From: Mycolicibacterium lutetiense
GTDB taxonomy: Bacteria; Actinomycetota; Actinomycetes; Mycobacteriales; Mycobacteriaceae
Direction: 5' to 3'
DNA: 64,000 bases
Assembly: GCF_017876775.1 (NCBI RefSeq)
Contig: NZ_JAGIOP010000002.1
Location: 1,364,001 to 1,428,000 of the forward strand
Part shown: positions 8,471 to 17,771 of the stretch, piece after piece
Numbering within the stretch: the first letter of the stretch is position 1
Layout of the letters: every line of letters starts with the position of its first letter
Position numbers and translations under genes: made by a program
The notes under the pieces: model-generated
Database searches by the model: none
Told to the model about the DNA's origin: nothing
What the model saw: only the letters and a program-made list of their open reading frames with translations

Positions 8471-9977
8471 TGCTGGGTTCCTCCTTCGGCGGCTTGACGT
8501 TTCGCTCAGCGGTGTCATACACATCGAGCGCCCACGTCCGGAGATCGCTGCCGACCTCTCGGGTGATGTCTTCCACGTCGCTCCTGGTCAGCCCGTCCAG
8601 CCACAAGCTGACGGCACTTCCGATGTTGCCGGTCACTTTGTCGACCAGGCTCTTGGCGAGATTCCTGGTGTCGTCGACGGTGTCGTCAAAGTTGATCGGC
8701 AACGTCGCCGGGACGTCCGGCGGAACCACGGGCGGTCCCTGGTCCACTGCACCGGCCATGGCCGCCTTGTTCGGCCAGCCTTTCAGTGTTCTGCCGGGAG
8801 GCAGCGGCAACGTGCCGTTCATCGCTTTGCTCGCAGCCCCGGCAAGCATCTCCTTGCCGTTGTCGGACCAGCCGAGAAGGCAGCCGAGCGCCGCGGTCGC
8901 CGTCGGGCTGAGTCCGTTGACCCGTTCTTCCTTACTGGTTCGGATCCGCACGCCTTTCCCGTCCGGCCCCTTGCGGGTCGGAGTCACCCACAGGTAGCCG
9001 TTGTCGATCTCCACGATGCCTGCGGACAAGCCCTCGCCGGTGCGGTTGGTGTCCAACTTGTAGTTGATGATGATGCCCTTGCCGTTTCCCTCGTCGTCTT
9101 CTCGTTCATCGAACGAGAAGACGAGAGCGGTCTGCAGCAGGTACTCCTCGGGCTCGGCGGAGATCGACTCGACGATGCGCAACCATCCGTCGGCTGTCAG
9201 TCGTCCTGGACTTTGCTCGGTCATCCCGTGAAAGAAGGTGGGGCAACAGAGGTCCCAGTTGAGCGGGTGGATGATCTTCTTGATGTCATCCACCGTCAAA
9301 TCGGGGTCTTCGGAATCGGTGTAGAGCGTGCTGCAGTACTCCCCGCCGGAATCTTCCAGCGTGCCGAAGCACGGTTTGGAACGTTCGGCGAACTCTGGAC
9401 CGATCACCTCGCTTCCGACCCGCATGAATGATTCTCGATCGACCATCTCGTCAAACCGCGCCGCGAATGCGTCGACTTTGTCGTCCGGCGTGAGGATTCG
9501 TCCTTCTTTTTCCACCGGCCAGGGGTCGAGGATTCCCGGCAGGATTTGTATCAACTGGTTGTCCCGCGGAATTGGTTGCGTAGAGAAAGAATTCTTGACT
9601 GCGCGAATCTTTTCGATGACAAGAACTGCATACGCGGCCCGCGCCAACGCCGGATGCCGGTCATCATCGAGGGGTTCGAAGGAGAGTGAAGATCGGGCCT
9701 CCATTGGTCGAATTCCACCCAGCGCCACGATCGCCTCGTCGTAGCGCGGGAAACGAAACGGCTGGCTGCGAGGGTCCTGCTGGACCCGGGAACTACCGAG
9801 AAAGCTTTCCAGCTCGAGAAACCAGCCGCGCTGGCCCAGCCCTGTGCTGTTCGGGAGAAAATTCTCAATCGTCGTAAGCACGGCGTCATTCATCGGGCCA
9901 GGATTCTTATCCGCGTCTATGGCTTCCTGGTCGATCTGACCGAACAAGGCCAAAGAATACCCACGTATATTCGGCAT
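8463..9977 (-). CDS. Unknown 504-residue protein, first gene of the cyclase operon
   Basis: I do not recognise this protein. It is acidic and cytoplasmic, with no signal peptide. The middle (about residues 220-370) alternates strands and helices in a way that could be a helix-grip START/SRPBCC-like lipid-binding fold (WDLCCPTFFHGM, then ALVFSFDE, IVEIDNGYLWVTP and GVRIRTSKEE), but this is only a visual impression. A proline-rich linker near residue 405 is followed by a C-terminal amphipathic helical segment resembling the helices of the next gene. A GGAAGG ribosome site lies nine bases before the ATG, and TATGCT (10013-10008 on the minus strand) could be the -10 element. It leads the operon that ends with the flavoprotein at 2473. 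Confidence 0.75.
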   Translation of the reverse strand: MPNIRGYSLALFGQIDQEAIDADKNPGPMNDAVLTTIENFLPNSTGLGQRGWFLELESFLGSSRVQQDPRSQPFRFPRYDEAIVALGGIRPMEARSSLSFEPLDDDRHPALARAAYAVLVIEKIRAVKNSFSTQPIPRDNQLIQILPGILDPWPVEKEGRILTPDDKVDAFAARFDEMVDRESFMRVGSEVIGPEFAERSKPCFGTLEDSGGEYCSTLYTDSEDPDLTVDDIKKIIHPLNWDLCCPTFFHGMTEQSPGRLTADGWLRIVESISAEPEEYLLQTALVFSFDEREDDEGNGKGIIINYKLDTNRTGEGLSAGIVEIDNGYLWVTPTRKGPDGKGVRIRTSKEERVNGLSPTATAALGCLLGWSDNGKEMLAGAASKAMNGTLPLPPGRTLKGWPNKAAMAGAVDQGPPVVPPDVPATLPINFDDTVDDTRNLAKSLVDKVTGNIGSAVSLWLDGLTRSDVEDITREVGSDLRTWALDVYDTAERNVKPPKEEPSNG

Positions 9978-10007
9978 GATCAGCCGCCTTCCGCGATGCG
10001 CGGCCTT

Positions 10008-10017
10008 AGCATACCTT
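10008..10017. promoter_or_regulatory. Overlapping divergent -10 elements
   Basis: The 72-bp gap between the divergent operons holds TATGCT on the minus strand (10013-10008), about 31 bases before the ATG at 9977, and TACCTT on the plus strand (10012-10017), about 33 bases before the GTG at 10050. Both match the mycobacterial TANNNT pattern and they overlap by two bases, so both operons may be controlled from one short segment. No confident operator is visible. This is inference from motif position. Confidence 0.4.
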
Positions 10018-10049
10018 CGTGCAGGTCAATTACTTGAACAAATTGACGG

Positions 10050-10745
10050 GTGCCGCAGGTGACTGAGCGGATGCTGGGGGACGACAGCACGGTCAATGAT
10101 CTCCCGTGGGCGGCGGTGTTCGATCCCGCCGCCAATATCCGTGCGCTCGGCGCGGTGCAGTCACAGGGGTTGCGCGCCGCCACCGAACTCGTCAACCGGT
10201 TTGTCACGATGGCCGGCGACAGCACGGATGGTCGTGACGATGACGGTGATCAGACACAGCCGGCGAATCGCCCCAACGATGCTCATCCGGCCGCGGCAGA
10301 TACCGACCGCGTGGTGGCGACGTGGGAGTCGTTGATGCGGCGGCTGGCCGCCACGATGTCGACTGCGGGCCCGGTGTCCGATGGCGCCGGCACATGGGAT
10401 CTCAACGGCTCGGGTGCGACTGCCGCTGTCCATATCGAAGCCCAGGGCACGGGTCCGGCCTGCGCAGAGGTCTGGCTGCACAACGGCGGACCGACCGGTC
10501 ACGGTGATATCAGTCTCCGGTGCAGCGATCTGTTGTCCCACAACGGCGATGTGATCGCGGCCGGCGCCATCGAGTTCGACCCGGACCCGGTGTCAATGCC
10601 TGCGCGGTGCAGCCGCGGCATCCTCGCGACAGTGCAGCTCGGCGACGGTGTCAGGCCCGGAATCTATCGCGGCACCCTCCTCATCGACGGCCACCCGCAC
10701 CTGTGGCTTCCACTGGTGCTCTCCTGGCAGCCCCTCGACCGATGA
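10050..10745 (+). CDS. Unknown two-part protein upstream of polyprenyl synthase
   Basis: This 231-residue protein is not recognised. An N-terminal amphipathic segment (WAAVFDPAANIRALGAVQ near residues 20-37, followed by an Ala/Val-rich helix) looks phasin-like. An Asp/Pro-rich linker comes next, then a C-terminal beta-sandwich-like domain from about residue 135 with AEVWLHNGG and a closing RPGIYRGTLLIDG. The helix-plus-beta arrangement and the Gly-Ile-Tyr-x-Gly strand resemble the protein encoded at 7748-8470. The start is unsure: GTG at 10050, GTG at 10059 and ATG at 10071 are all possible, and none has a strong ribosome site. Its stop overlaps the synthase start (ATGA). Confidence 0.65.
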   Translation: MPQVTERMLGDDSTVNDLPWAAVFDPAANIRALGAVQSQGLRAATELVNRFVTMAGDSTDGRDDDGDQTQPANRPNDAHPAAADTDRVVATWESLMRRLAATMSTAGPVSDGAGTWDLNGSGATAAVHIEAQGTGPACAEVWLHNGGPTGHGDISLRCSDLLSHNGDVIAAGAIEFDPDPVSMPARCSRGILATVQLGDGVRPGIYRGTLLIDGHPHLWLPLVLSWQPLDR

Positions 10746-11794
10746 CCGAACTCGCCGACCGCGCCGCCCTCGTCACCAATGTCGAAGACCGGTTGCGCGA
10801 GGTGGGGCGCGCGGTACGTCGCACGATGCTCGACGCGATGCCCGATGGTGAACCGGTGCAGTGGTTGTACGGGCCGATGCGCGAGTATCCGTCTCGTCCG
10901 GGAAAGGCGCTTCGTCCCGCCCTGTGCCTGTCGGCGGGGCGGGCGTTCGGGGCCAGTTCGGAAGAACTCCTCGGAATCGCAGTGGCAATTGAGCTGCTGC
11001 ACAACGCTTTTCTCGTACACGATGACGTGGCAGACGGAAGTGAGATGCGCCGCGGCAGACCGACGCTCTCGGCAGCCTACGGGCTGGCGGCGGCACTGAA
11101 CGCGGGCGACGGACTGGCTATCGTTGCCGGACAGGTACTGCGGAGGGCCACCCGACGCCTCGACCGGGATCTCGCGGACCTGGTGTGGAGCGAGTTCGAC
11201 ACGATGGCGATGCGCACCCTCGAGGGTCAAGCGACCGAAGTGGGGTGGCAGCTCGACAATGTCGAAGGCTTGGGCCCGGAGGACTACCTGCACCTGATCA
11301 TGCATAAAACATGTTGGTACACAACGATTCACCCTCTGCGCGTGGGTGCAATCATCGGTTCTGGAGGAACCCTCGACCTCGGCCCACTGGTGCGTTTCGG
11401 ATTTCATTTCGGCGCGGCATTTCAGATTCGAGACGATCTGCTGAATCTTGTCGGGGATGAACACACCTACGGGAAAGAGATCCTCGGCGACATCTACGAA
11501 GGCAAGCGGACCCTTCCGCTGATGCACCTCTTGAGCGTCGCGGACGACGCGGACAAGGCACTCGTTCACCGTTACCTGCGACTGACCCGGCCCGAACGGA
11601 CGTCCGACCTGGTGCAGGCTGTGCGCAGGATGATGGATGACTACGGCAGCATCAATTTCACGATTGAGTACGCCGAGGGCATCCTGCTGGTTGCCGAGGA
11701 CCATTTCGAGCAGGCGTTCGCCGCCGCACAGCCAGGTCCGGATCTGGACTTCCTACGGTCGCTGGTGCCCTACGTGTGGGCCAGGTGGCGATGA
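10742..11794 (+). CDS. Polyprenyl (geranylgeranyl-type) diphosphate synthase
   Basis: This 350-residue protein is a trans-isoprenyl diphosphate synthase, which condenses isopentenyl diphosphate with an allylic diphosphate. The first aspartate-rich motif is DDVAD (residues 94-98) followed by the Arg pair in MRRGRP. A conserved Lys-Thr occurs near 189-190. The second motif is RDDLLNL (from residue 230), where the last Asp of DDxxD is Asn; this variant is familiar from eukaryotic-type (type III) geranylgeranyl diphosphate synthases. Product chain length cannot be read reliably. The ATG at 10742 overlaps the preceding stop (ATGA), so the two are coupled. One base separates its stop from that of nrdF2 on the other strand. 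It probably supplies the substrate for the flavoprotein of the divergent operon. Confidence 0.88.
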   Translation: MTELADRAALVTNVEDRLREVGRAVRRTMLDAMPDGEPVQWLYGPMREYPSRPGKALRPALCLSAGRAFGASSEELLGIAVAIELLHNAFLVHDDVADGSEMRRGRPTLSAAYGLAAALNAGDGLAIVAGQVLRRATRRLDRDLADLVWSEFDTMAMRTLEGQATEVGWQLDNVEGLGPEDYLHLIMHKTCWYTTIHPLRVGAIIGSGGTLDLGPLVRFGFHFGAAFQIRDDLLNLVGDEHTYGKEILGDIYEGKRTLPLMHLLSVADDADKALVHRYLRLTRPERTSDLVQAVRRMMDDYGSINFTIEYAEGILLVAEDHFEQAFAAAQPGPDLDFLRSLVPYVWARWR

Positions 11795-11795
11795 C

Positions 11796-12782
<987 letters not shown>

Positions 12783-12818
12783 TCACCAGGTTGTTTTGTT
12801 TGCCGAACAGTCACCACG

Positions 12819-12834
12819 ACACTACCCCTGGGGT
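12819..12834. promoter_or_regulatory. Possible NrdR box upstream of nrdF
   Basis: ACACTACCCCTGGGGT lies 49 bases before the nrdF start. Its first half is the same as that of the inverted repeat upstream of nrdH (ACACTACACCTAGTGG, 30887), and both resemble the ACAC(6-8)GTGT shape of NrdR boxes. The second half is degenerate. NrdR represses class Ib reductase genes in many bacteria. It also overlaps the stop codon of the upstream monooxygenase. Confidence 0.35.
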
Positions 12835-14375
12835 TAGGCACCCGCGGGGACCCCAGCATCTTGTGCCTTCGTGTCGCGGTCAGCACGGATGAAATCGAAC
12901 TCCGCGGGGTCCAGCTTGCGCGTTGCGAGCCAGTACTGCCAGGTCATGCCGCTCCACAGGGTCCGGTTGACTCCGTGTTCGTCCATGTACCAGCTCTGGC
13001 AACCTCCGGTGCTGAAGACCGTGTCGGCCAGATCGCGTTGCAACTCAGCGTTGTACTCCGCCTGGGCTTGCGGGCTGGGCGCCAGTGCAGCGGCCCCGGC
13101 GTGGTCGACGGCGGCGATCGCCTGACCGACGTAGCGGATCTGGGATTCGATCATGAACACCACCGAGTTGTGGCCCAGCGCGGTGTTCGGCCCCAGCAGG
13201 AAGAACAGGTTGGGCATGCCGGACACGGCGACGCCGCGGTGGGCTGTCATGCCCTCGCGGTTCCAGCGGTCCACCAGGTCCTCGCCGTCGGCACCCTTGA
13301 TGTCGACGTAGGTGTAGGAGTCGGTGACGTGGAATCCGGTGGCCCATACGACGACGTCGACCGGATGCTCGACGCCGTCGGAGGTGACGATGCCGGTCGG
13401 CGTCATCCGGGTGATCGACTCGGTGATCACCTGAGTCTTGGGGTTGGCGATTCCGCGGTAATACTTGTCGGAGTTGAGGATTCGCTTGCACCCGGCGCGG
13501 TAGCTGGGCGTGAGTTTGCGGCGCAGCTCGGGATCCTTGATGCTGCGGTTGATGTTGTAGCGGCCCATCGCCTCGCCGATCTTGAGCAGCCGTGGCTGCT
13601 GTGTCATCGCGAAGCCGACTCCCTCATGGATCCAGTAGATGGCGGCGCGCATCGCCGCGCGGGTGCCGGGCACGTAACTGAACATGCGCCGAATCGATTG
13701 CGGGAACTTGGTGTTCACCCGTGGCATCACCCACGCCGGGGTGCGCTGGTACAGATGCAGCTCGGCGACATCGTCGACGATTGCGGGCACGATCTGGATG
13801 GCGCTGGCCCCGGTGCCGATCACCGCGACCCGCTTGCCGGTGAGGTCGACGCTGTGGTCCCACTGCGCGGAATGGAAAGCCGCACCGGTGAACTCGTCGG
13901 CCCCTTCGATCGCCGGGATCTGCGGGATGTGCAGGCCGCCGGCGCCGGACACCAGGAACTGGGAGATGAACTCCTGGCCGGTGTCACTGAACACGTGCCA
14001 GCGCAGTTCCTGTTCGTCCCAGTGAGCGCGGTCCACGTGGGTGTTGAACCGGGTATAGCGGCGCAGCCCGTACTTGGTCGCCACGCCGAGCAGGTAATCC
14101 TGGATCTCGGGCTGGAAGGACCACATGTGGCTCCAGTCCGATTTCGGCTCGAACGAGAACGAGTACATGTGCGACGGGATGTCGCAGGCGCAACCCGGAT
14201 AGGTGTTGTCGCGCCACGTCCCACCGAACTCGTCGGCCTTCTCCAGGATGAGGAAATCAACGCCGCGGCGTTGCAGTTCGATCGCCATCCCCAGCCCCGA
14301 GAACCCGCTGCCGATGATCAAGGCGCGGGTGTGGATGGGTTGCTGACCCTGTGGTGAGGGTTGGGCAGCCGTCAT
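12834..14375 (-). CDS. Flavin-containing monooxygenase (Baeyer-Villiger type)
   Basis: This 513-residue NADPH- and FAD-dependent monooxygenase has the first Rossmann motif GSGFSGLGMAIEL near residue 22 and the second one GTGASAIQIVP near residue 186. Between them is the family signature with FGGTWRDNTYPGCACD, and later ATGFHVTD. It is homologous to the mycobacterial monooxygenase that follows nrdF2 (Rv3049c position). Such enzymes oxidise ketones, sulfides or amines; the natural substrate is not known. The TetR gene upstream on the same strand is separated by 80 bases and probably regulates it. The ATG at 14375 fits the usual distance of about 20 residues before the Rossmann motif. Confidence 0.9.
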   Translation of the reverse strand: MTAAQPSPQGQQPIHTRALIIGSGFSGLGMAIELQRRGVDFLILEKADEFGGTWRDNTYPGCACDIPSHMYSFSFEPKSDWSHMWSFQPEIQDYLLGVATKYGLRRYTRFNTHVDRAHWDEQELRWHVFSDTGQEFISQFLVSGAGGLHIPQIPAIEGADEFTGAAFHSAQWDHSVDLTGKRVAVIGTGASAIQIVPAIVDDVAELHLYQRTPAWVMPRVNTKFPQSIRRMFSYVPGTRAAMRAAIYWIHEGVGFAMTQQPRLLKIGEAMGRYNINRSIKDPELRRKLTPSYRAGCKRILNSDKYYRGIANPKTQVITESITRMTPTGIVTSDGVEHPVDVVVWATGFHVTDSYTYVDIKGADGEDLVDRWNREGMTAHRGVAVSGMPNLFFLLGPNTALGHNSVVFMIESQIRYVGQAIAAVDHAGAAALAPSPQAQAEYNAELQRDLADTVFSTGGCQSWYMDEHGVNRTLWSGMTWQYWLATRKLDPAEFDFIRADRDTKAQDAGVPAGA

Positions 14376-14455
14376 AGGTCAAGTCCTTTTCTGGGAACGG
14401 CGGTACCGGATATTTCCCAGTCTCCGGACGCGGGAGTCAGCTGTCAACGAGACGG

Positions 14456-15196
14456 TCAGCTGGCGTGCTGGCGACGCTGGACACCTTCGTGCAGCGGCAG
14501 GTCCGGGTCGATCCAGACGCCGAGCAGTTCACAGGTGCCGTTGATGGAACCGACCATGATGGTGGTCAGGTGGTTGACGAACTCCTCGGCCGGCATCCGG
14601 CGCGGGCTGTCCTCCTCGGCGCCCAGCCACCAGTCCGTGGCCGACGCGCAGGCACCGAAGGTGGCGAATGCCGCCAATTCGATCGCGGCCCCGTCCAGTT
14701 CCATCTCACGTAGTTCGTTGGAGAACATGTCGGCCATGGCCAAGGTGATGCCGCGGCCCTCGTTGAGTGCGCGCATCGTCGATTCGCTCTGTTCGGCGAA
14801 CCGGCCCTGGATCAGGAACCGCAACACGTTCGGGTGTTCGTCCACGAGCCGGACGTACTGCTCGACGCTGCGCCGGATGACTTCCCGGGCCGGGTCGGCA
14901 CCGAGGTTGATCGCCGGGAAGATCGCCGACCACAGCATGTCGCGCAGTCGCTCACCGATGGCCTGGAACAGATCCGACTTGTCGGCGAAATGCCGATAGA
15001 TCTTGGGCTTGGCGGTACCGGCCTCTTCGGCGATCTCGCGCAGGCTCACCTCAGGCCCCAGACGGTCGATCGCCCGGAACGAGGCGTCGACGATTTCCGA
15101 GCGCACCTTCTTGCGGTGCTCACGCCAACGCTCGCTACGGGCATCGACCTTGACGCCCGGGCTATCGCTGGAATGTGATCTCGACGTTCGCCGCAC
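14456..15196 (-). CDS. TetR-family transcriptional regulator
   Basis: This 246-residue TetR-type repressor has its helix-turn-helix around residues 35-80 (VSLREIAEEAGTAKPKIYRHFADKS contains the recognition helix). The C-terminal ligand domain is long and helical. Position and length correspond to Rv3050c, the regulator adjacent to the nrdF2-linked monooxygenase. The first 25 residues are basic and Ser-rich, and the true start could be an internal GTG or ATG. It is transcribed toward the monooxygenase and probably autoregulates and controls that gene. No convincing operator was found in the 117 bases between it and the reductase gene at 15347. Confidence 0.85.
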   Translation of the reverse strand: MRRTSRSHSSDSPGVKVDARSERWREHRKKVRSEIVDASFRAIDRLGPEVSLREIAEEAGTAKPKIYRHFADKSDLFQAIGERLRDMLWSAIFPAINLGADPAREVIRRSVEQYVRLVDEHPNVLRFLIQGRFAEQSESTMRALNEGRGITLAMADMFSNELREMELDGAAIELAAFATFGACASATDWWLGAEEDSPRRMPAEEFVNHLTTIMVGSINGTCELLGVWIDPDLPLHEGVQRRQHAS

Positions 15197-15346
15197 GCGA
15201 TCACTGTACTCGCCCTGATGGCGCTGACCTGCTCAGACCGTCACGCAACACGCGGTTTTGCCGTTGACCCGCCCGTTCGACCACCAGTCTGCTGACATGT
15301 TGCTTCGGTAGGATTGCTGAGACGGCCAACCGATGAGACGAGGCTC

Positions 15347-16525
15347 ATGACACAGCGATACGACCTGGTCATAGCTGGTGGCGGCCCTTCGGGGTCGGCC
15401 GCGGCGTGGCAGGCGGCGCAGACCGGCGCCAACGTGCTGGTCCTCGACAAGGCGGAGTTCCCGCGCGACAAGCCATGTGGTGACGGTCTCACTGCCCGCG
15501 CGGTGAGTTACCTGCAGAAGATGGGCCTGGCCGATGAGGTTGCCAAGTTCCATCGGGTCAACAAGGTGACCGTGTTCAGCCCCAGCGAGTGGGAGCTGTC
15601 CTTCCCGCGTCGCCCCGGTATGCCCGACCATGGCCATACCGTCAGCCGCACCGAACTCGACACGTTGCTGCTCAAGCATGCGGGGTCGGCAGGCGCCGAG
15701 GTTCGTCAGGGCGCCGAGGTCTCCGGACCCGAATTCGACGCCAAGGGCCGCGTGGTCGGCGTGGTGCTCAAGGGCGGTGAAAAGGTCTACGGAGACGCGG
15801 TGATCGCGGCCGACGGTGCCTACTCCCCCATCAAGCGGGCCCTGAAGATCAACTCTGAGTACAACGGCTACTCGGCCATCGCGATCCGGTCCGAGATGCA
15901 GGTGAACCGTCCCGACTCCGATACGTTCGAGATCTACCTGAAGCTGTTGTTCCAGGGCGATCAACTGCCCGGGTACGGGTGGGTGTTCCCGATGGGCGGC
16001 GGCCGATTCAACATCGGCTTGGGCTATGTGAACAGCTACAAGAACTGGCAGTCGATCAACGCCACCCAGTTCCTCGGCGATTTCCTGCGGACCCTGCCCG
16101 CCGAATGGGAGCTGCCGCCGATCGAGGAGCTCAAGAAGAACAAGAGCGTGCGGGCGTGGCGATTGCCGATGGGCTTCACGGCGTGGCCGCCGTGGCGTCC
16201 GGGGGTGCTGTTCGTCGGGGACTCGCTGGGCGCCGGCAAGCCGGTGTCCGGGGCCGGTATTTCCAAGGCGCTCGAATCCGGTTTGACCGCAGGCGAATGC
16301 GCAATTGCCGCGCTCACCAATGGTGGGCCCGACGACTTCACGAACTACGAGCAGCGGATACGCGCGACCTGGGGCCGAGAATACCGACGCGGTCGGTTCT
16401 TCAACAAGCTCGCCGGGATACCCGCCGTGGCGGGTGCGGGCCTGAAGGCACTGGACAACCACACGTTCCGCGACCTGCTGCTCAAGTCGTTGTACAAGAA
16501 GGCGCAGAGCCCGCAGCACACCTAA
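15347..16525 (+). CDS. Geranylgeranyl reductase family flavoprotein
   Basis: This 392-residue FAD oxidoreductase belongs to the geranylgeranyl reductase family, which saturates isoprenoid side chains (in mycobacteria the member MenJ reduces menaquinone). The FAD site LVIAGGGPSGSAAAW opens the protein, and the family hallmark FPRDKPCGDGLT lies near residue 40. A central PMGGGRFNIGLG and the second FAD motif VGDSLGAGKPVSGAGISKAL follow. It is not in the menJ gene context and differs from the canonical sequence, so I call it a paralogue. The ATG at 15347 is chosen over a TTG 33 bases upstream. A palindromic terminator follows. Confidence 0.85.
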   Translation: MTQRYDLVIAGGGPSGSAAAWQAAQTGANVLVLDKAEFPRDKPCGDGLTARAVSYLQKMGLADEVAKFHRVNKVTVFSPSEWELSFPRRPGMPDHGHTVSRTELDTLLLKHAGSAGAEVRQGAEVSGPEFDAKGRVVGVVLKGGEKVYGDAVIAADGAYSPIKRALKINSEYNGYSAIAIRSEMQVNRPDSDTFEIYLKLLFQGDQLPGYGWVFPMGGGRFNIGLGYVNSYKNWQSINATQFLGDFLRTLPAEWELPPIEELKKNKSVRAWRLPMGFTAWPPWRPGVLFVGDSLGAGKPVSGAGISKALESGLTAGECAIAALTNGGPDDFTNYEQRIRATWGREYRRGRFFNKLAGIPAVAGAGLKALDNHTFRDLLLKSLYKKAQSPQHT

Positions 16526-16537
16526 CGCGTGCATTTT

Positions 16538-16598
16538 GTCGAGTGGCCAGTTATCGCACGCCATCTCGTGTTTCGTGTGCAATAGCTGGCCACTCGAC
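16538..16598. terminator. Palindrome family A, copy 1
   Basis: A hairpin with a 13-bp perfect outer stem (GTCGAGTGGCCAG paired with CTGGCCACTCGAC) continues imperfectly through TTATCGCAC. It lies between convergent genes ending at 16525 and 16613, so it probably terminates both. The TGGCCAGTT...GCACG arms recur at 27741 and 37851. Confidence 0.6.
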
Positions 16599-16612
16599 AC
16601 CCCGCAAGTCGG

Positions 16613-17326
16613 TCAGCGTCGACCGCGATCGGCCGGTCCCGGCTTGCGCGCGACCTTGCCCGCAGCCGCGCGGGCAGCTTGCTTGGCAAGGGTCTTCTCC
16701 CGCGCGGTGCGTTTCGGCACCGGCTGAGTTTGCCCCCGCGACGAACCGGCTTTGCGGCCCCGCACGATCCCGATGAACTCCTCAACCATCGCCGGCTGCG
16801 GGCCTTCCTGGAAAGCGAGTACCACCGGGCAGGTGGGTGCGTCGGTGATCGGGCGGTAAATGAGGTCCTTGCGGTGATGCAGTCGCGCCAGCGACTGCGG
16901 AACGATGAGCGCGCCCATCCCTGTGGCAACGAGTTCTATTGCATCCTGGGTGGTCTCGGGTCGGTGATCGACGGGGACACCTGGAGCGCCCGCCCAGGCG
17001 AGGACGTCGTCGAGTGGGATCAGCACAGGCTCGCCGTCGAGGTCGGCGGCGGTGATCTCGTCGACCGCACTGAGAAGGTGATCGGTGGGCACGACGGCCA
17101 CCGTCGTCTCCTCGTAGAGAGGGATGACGGCCAGCCCAGACGTGTCGGCCGGCAGCCGGAGCAACGCCACCTCGACGGTGCCGTCCCGCACGCCGTCAGC
17201 CGCGTCCGCCGCGGCGACAGCGCACAACTGCAGCGGCACCTTGGGGTGGCGCTGCGCCCAGATCCGAGCCCATTTGGCGGGCGTCCCGCCGGGCACGTAC
17301 CCGAGGGTGAGGGACTGTGGGGTCAC
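16613..17326 (-). CDS. LysR effector-binding-domain protein lacking the DNA-binding domain
   Basis: The 237-residue product matches the substrate-binding half of LysR regulators. It starts LTLGYVPGGTPAKW, a typical first strand of that fold, and contains VALLRLP, ELVATGMGALIVPQS and related motifs. No winged helix-turn-helix is present at the N-terminus, and the GTG start at 17326 leaves no room for one. The last 50 residues are a basic Lys/Arg/Ala tail. In actinobacteria such a protein is regularly found next to a DUF5997 gene, as here (divergent, 28 bases apart). It may act as a ligand-binding partner rather than as a regulator by itself. Confidence 0.75.
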   Translation of the reverse strand: MTPQSLTLGYVPGGTPAKWARIWAQRHPKVPLQLCAVAAADAADGVRDGTVEVALLRLPADTSGLAVIPLYEETTVAVVPTDHLLSAVDEITAADLDGEPVLIPLDDVLAWAGAPGVPVDHRPETTQDAIELVATGMGALIVPQSLARLHHRKDLIYRPITDAPTCPVVLAFQEGPQPAMVEEFIGIVRGRKAGSSRGQTQPVPKRTAREKTLAKQAARAAAGKVARKPGPADRGRR

Positions 17327-17342
17327 CGCCTCAGGCTACCGA

Positions 17343-17354
17343 TACGCTGAATCC
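17343..17354 (+). promoter_or_regulatory. Leaderless -10 element of the DUF5997 gene
   Basis: TACGCT at 17343-17348 is followed by six bases and then ATG at 17355. This TANNNT-N6-start arrangement is typical of mycobacterial leaderless transcripts, so transcription probably begins at the A of the start codon. Confidence 0.5.
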
Positions 17355-17741
17355 ATGAGCAGGCCAAACGCGCAGTCCATGAAACCCGCCACGGCGGCGA
17401 AGAAGCTGGATGTGTACTTGCCCGCGACGCCTGCGGAGTTCCAGGAGAATCCGATCACCCGAACCGAGCTCGCCGCCCTGCAGGCGGACCCGCCGCAGTG
17501 GCTCAAGGACCTCCGCAAGAACGGGCCGCACCCGAAGAACCTGGTGGCCGCCAAGCTGGGCGTCTCGATCGCCGGTCTCGCGCGTGGTGCCGTCGGGGAT
17601 GCGCTCACCACCGAGCAGATCGATCAGCTGCTCGAGGAGAAGCCGGAGTGGCTGGTCGCCGAACGCGAGAGCTATCAGAGTGTGCTGCGCGAGGAACGGC
17701 GCCTGAAGTCGCTGCGTGCGGAACAGGCCCGCGAGAGCTGA
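17355..17741 (+). CDS. DUF5997 family protein
   Basis: This 128-residue basic cytoplasmic protein fits the actinobacterial DUF5997 family, of unknown function. Recognisable stretches are VYLPATPAEFQENPITR, PPQWLKDLRKNGPHP and LVAAKLGVSIAGLAR. The last part suggests a small helix-turn-helix-like segment (AAKLGVSIAGLARG), so DNA or RNA binding is possible but unproven. It is divergently paired with the LysR-effector-domain gene, an arrangement I recall from other actinobacteria. It is probably translated from a leaderless transcript. Confidence 0.75.
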   Translation: MSRPNAQSMKPATAAKKLDVYLPATPAEFQENPITRTELAALQADPPQWLKDLRKNGPHPKNLVAAKLGVSIAGLARGAVGDALTTEQIDQLLEEKPEWLVAERESYQSVLREERRLKSLRAEQARES

Positions 17742-17771
17742 TTCTGAAACCGCTGGCGATCGTTCGATGGA

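Noticed and set aside
12861..14357. Long open frame antisense to the flavin monooxygenase
   Set aside because: Same reason: the monooxygenase motifs are on the minus strand and the antisense product is low-complexity.
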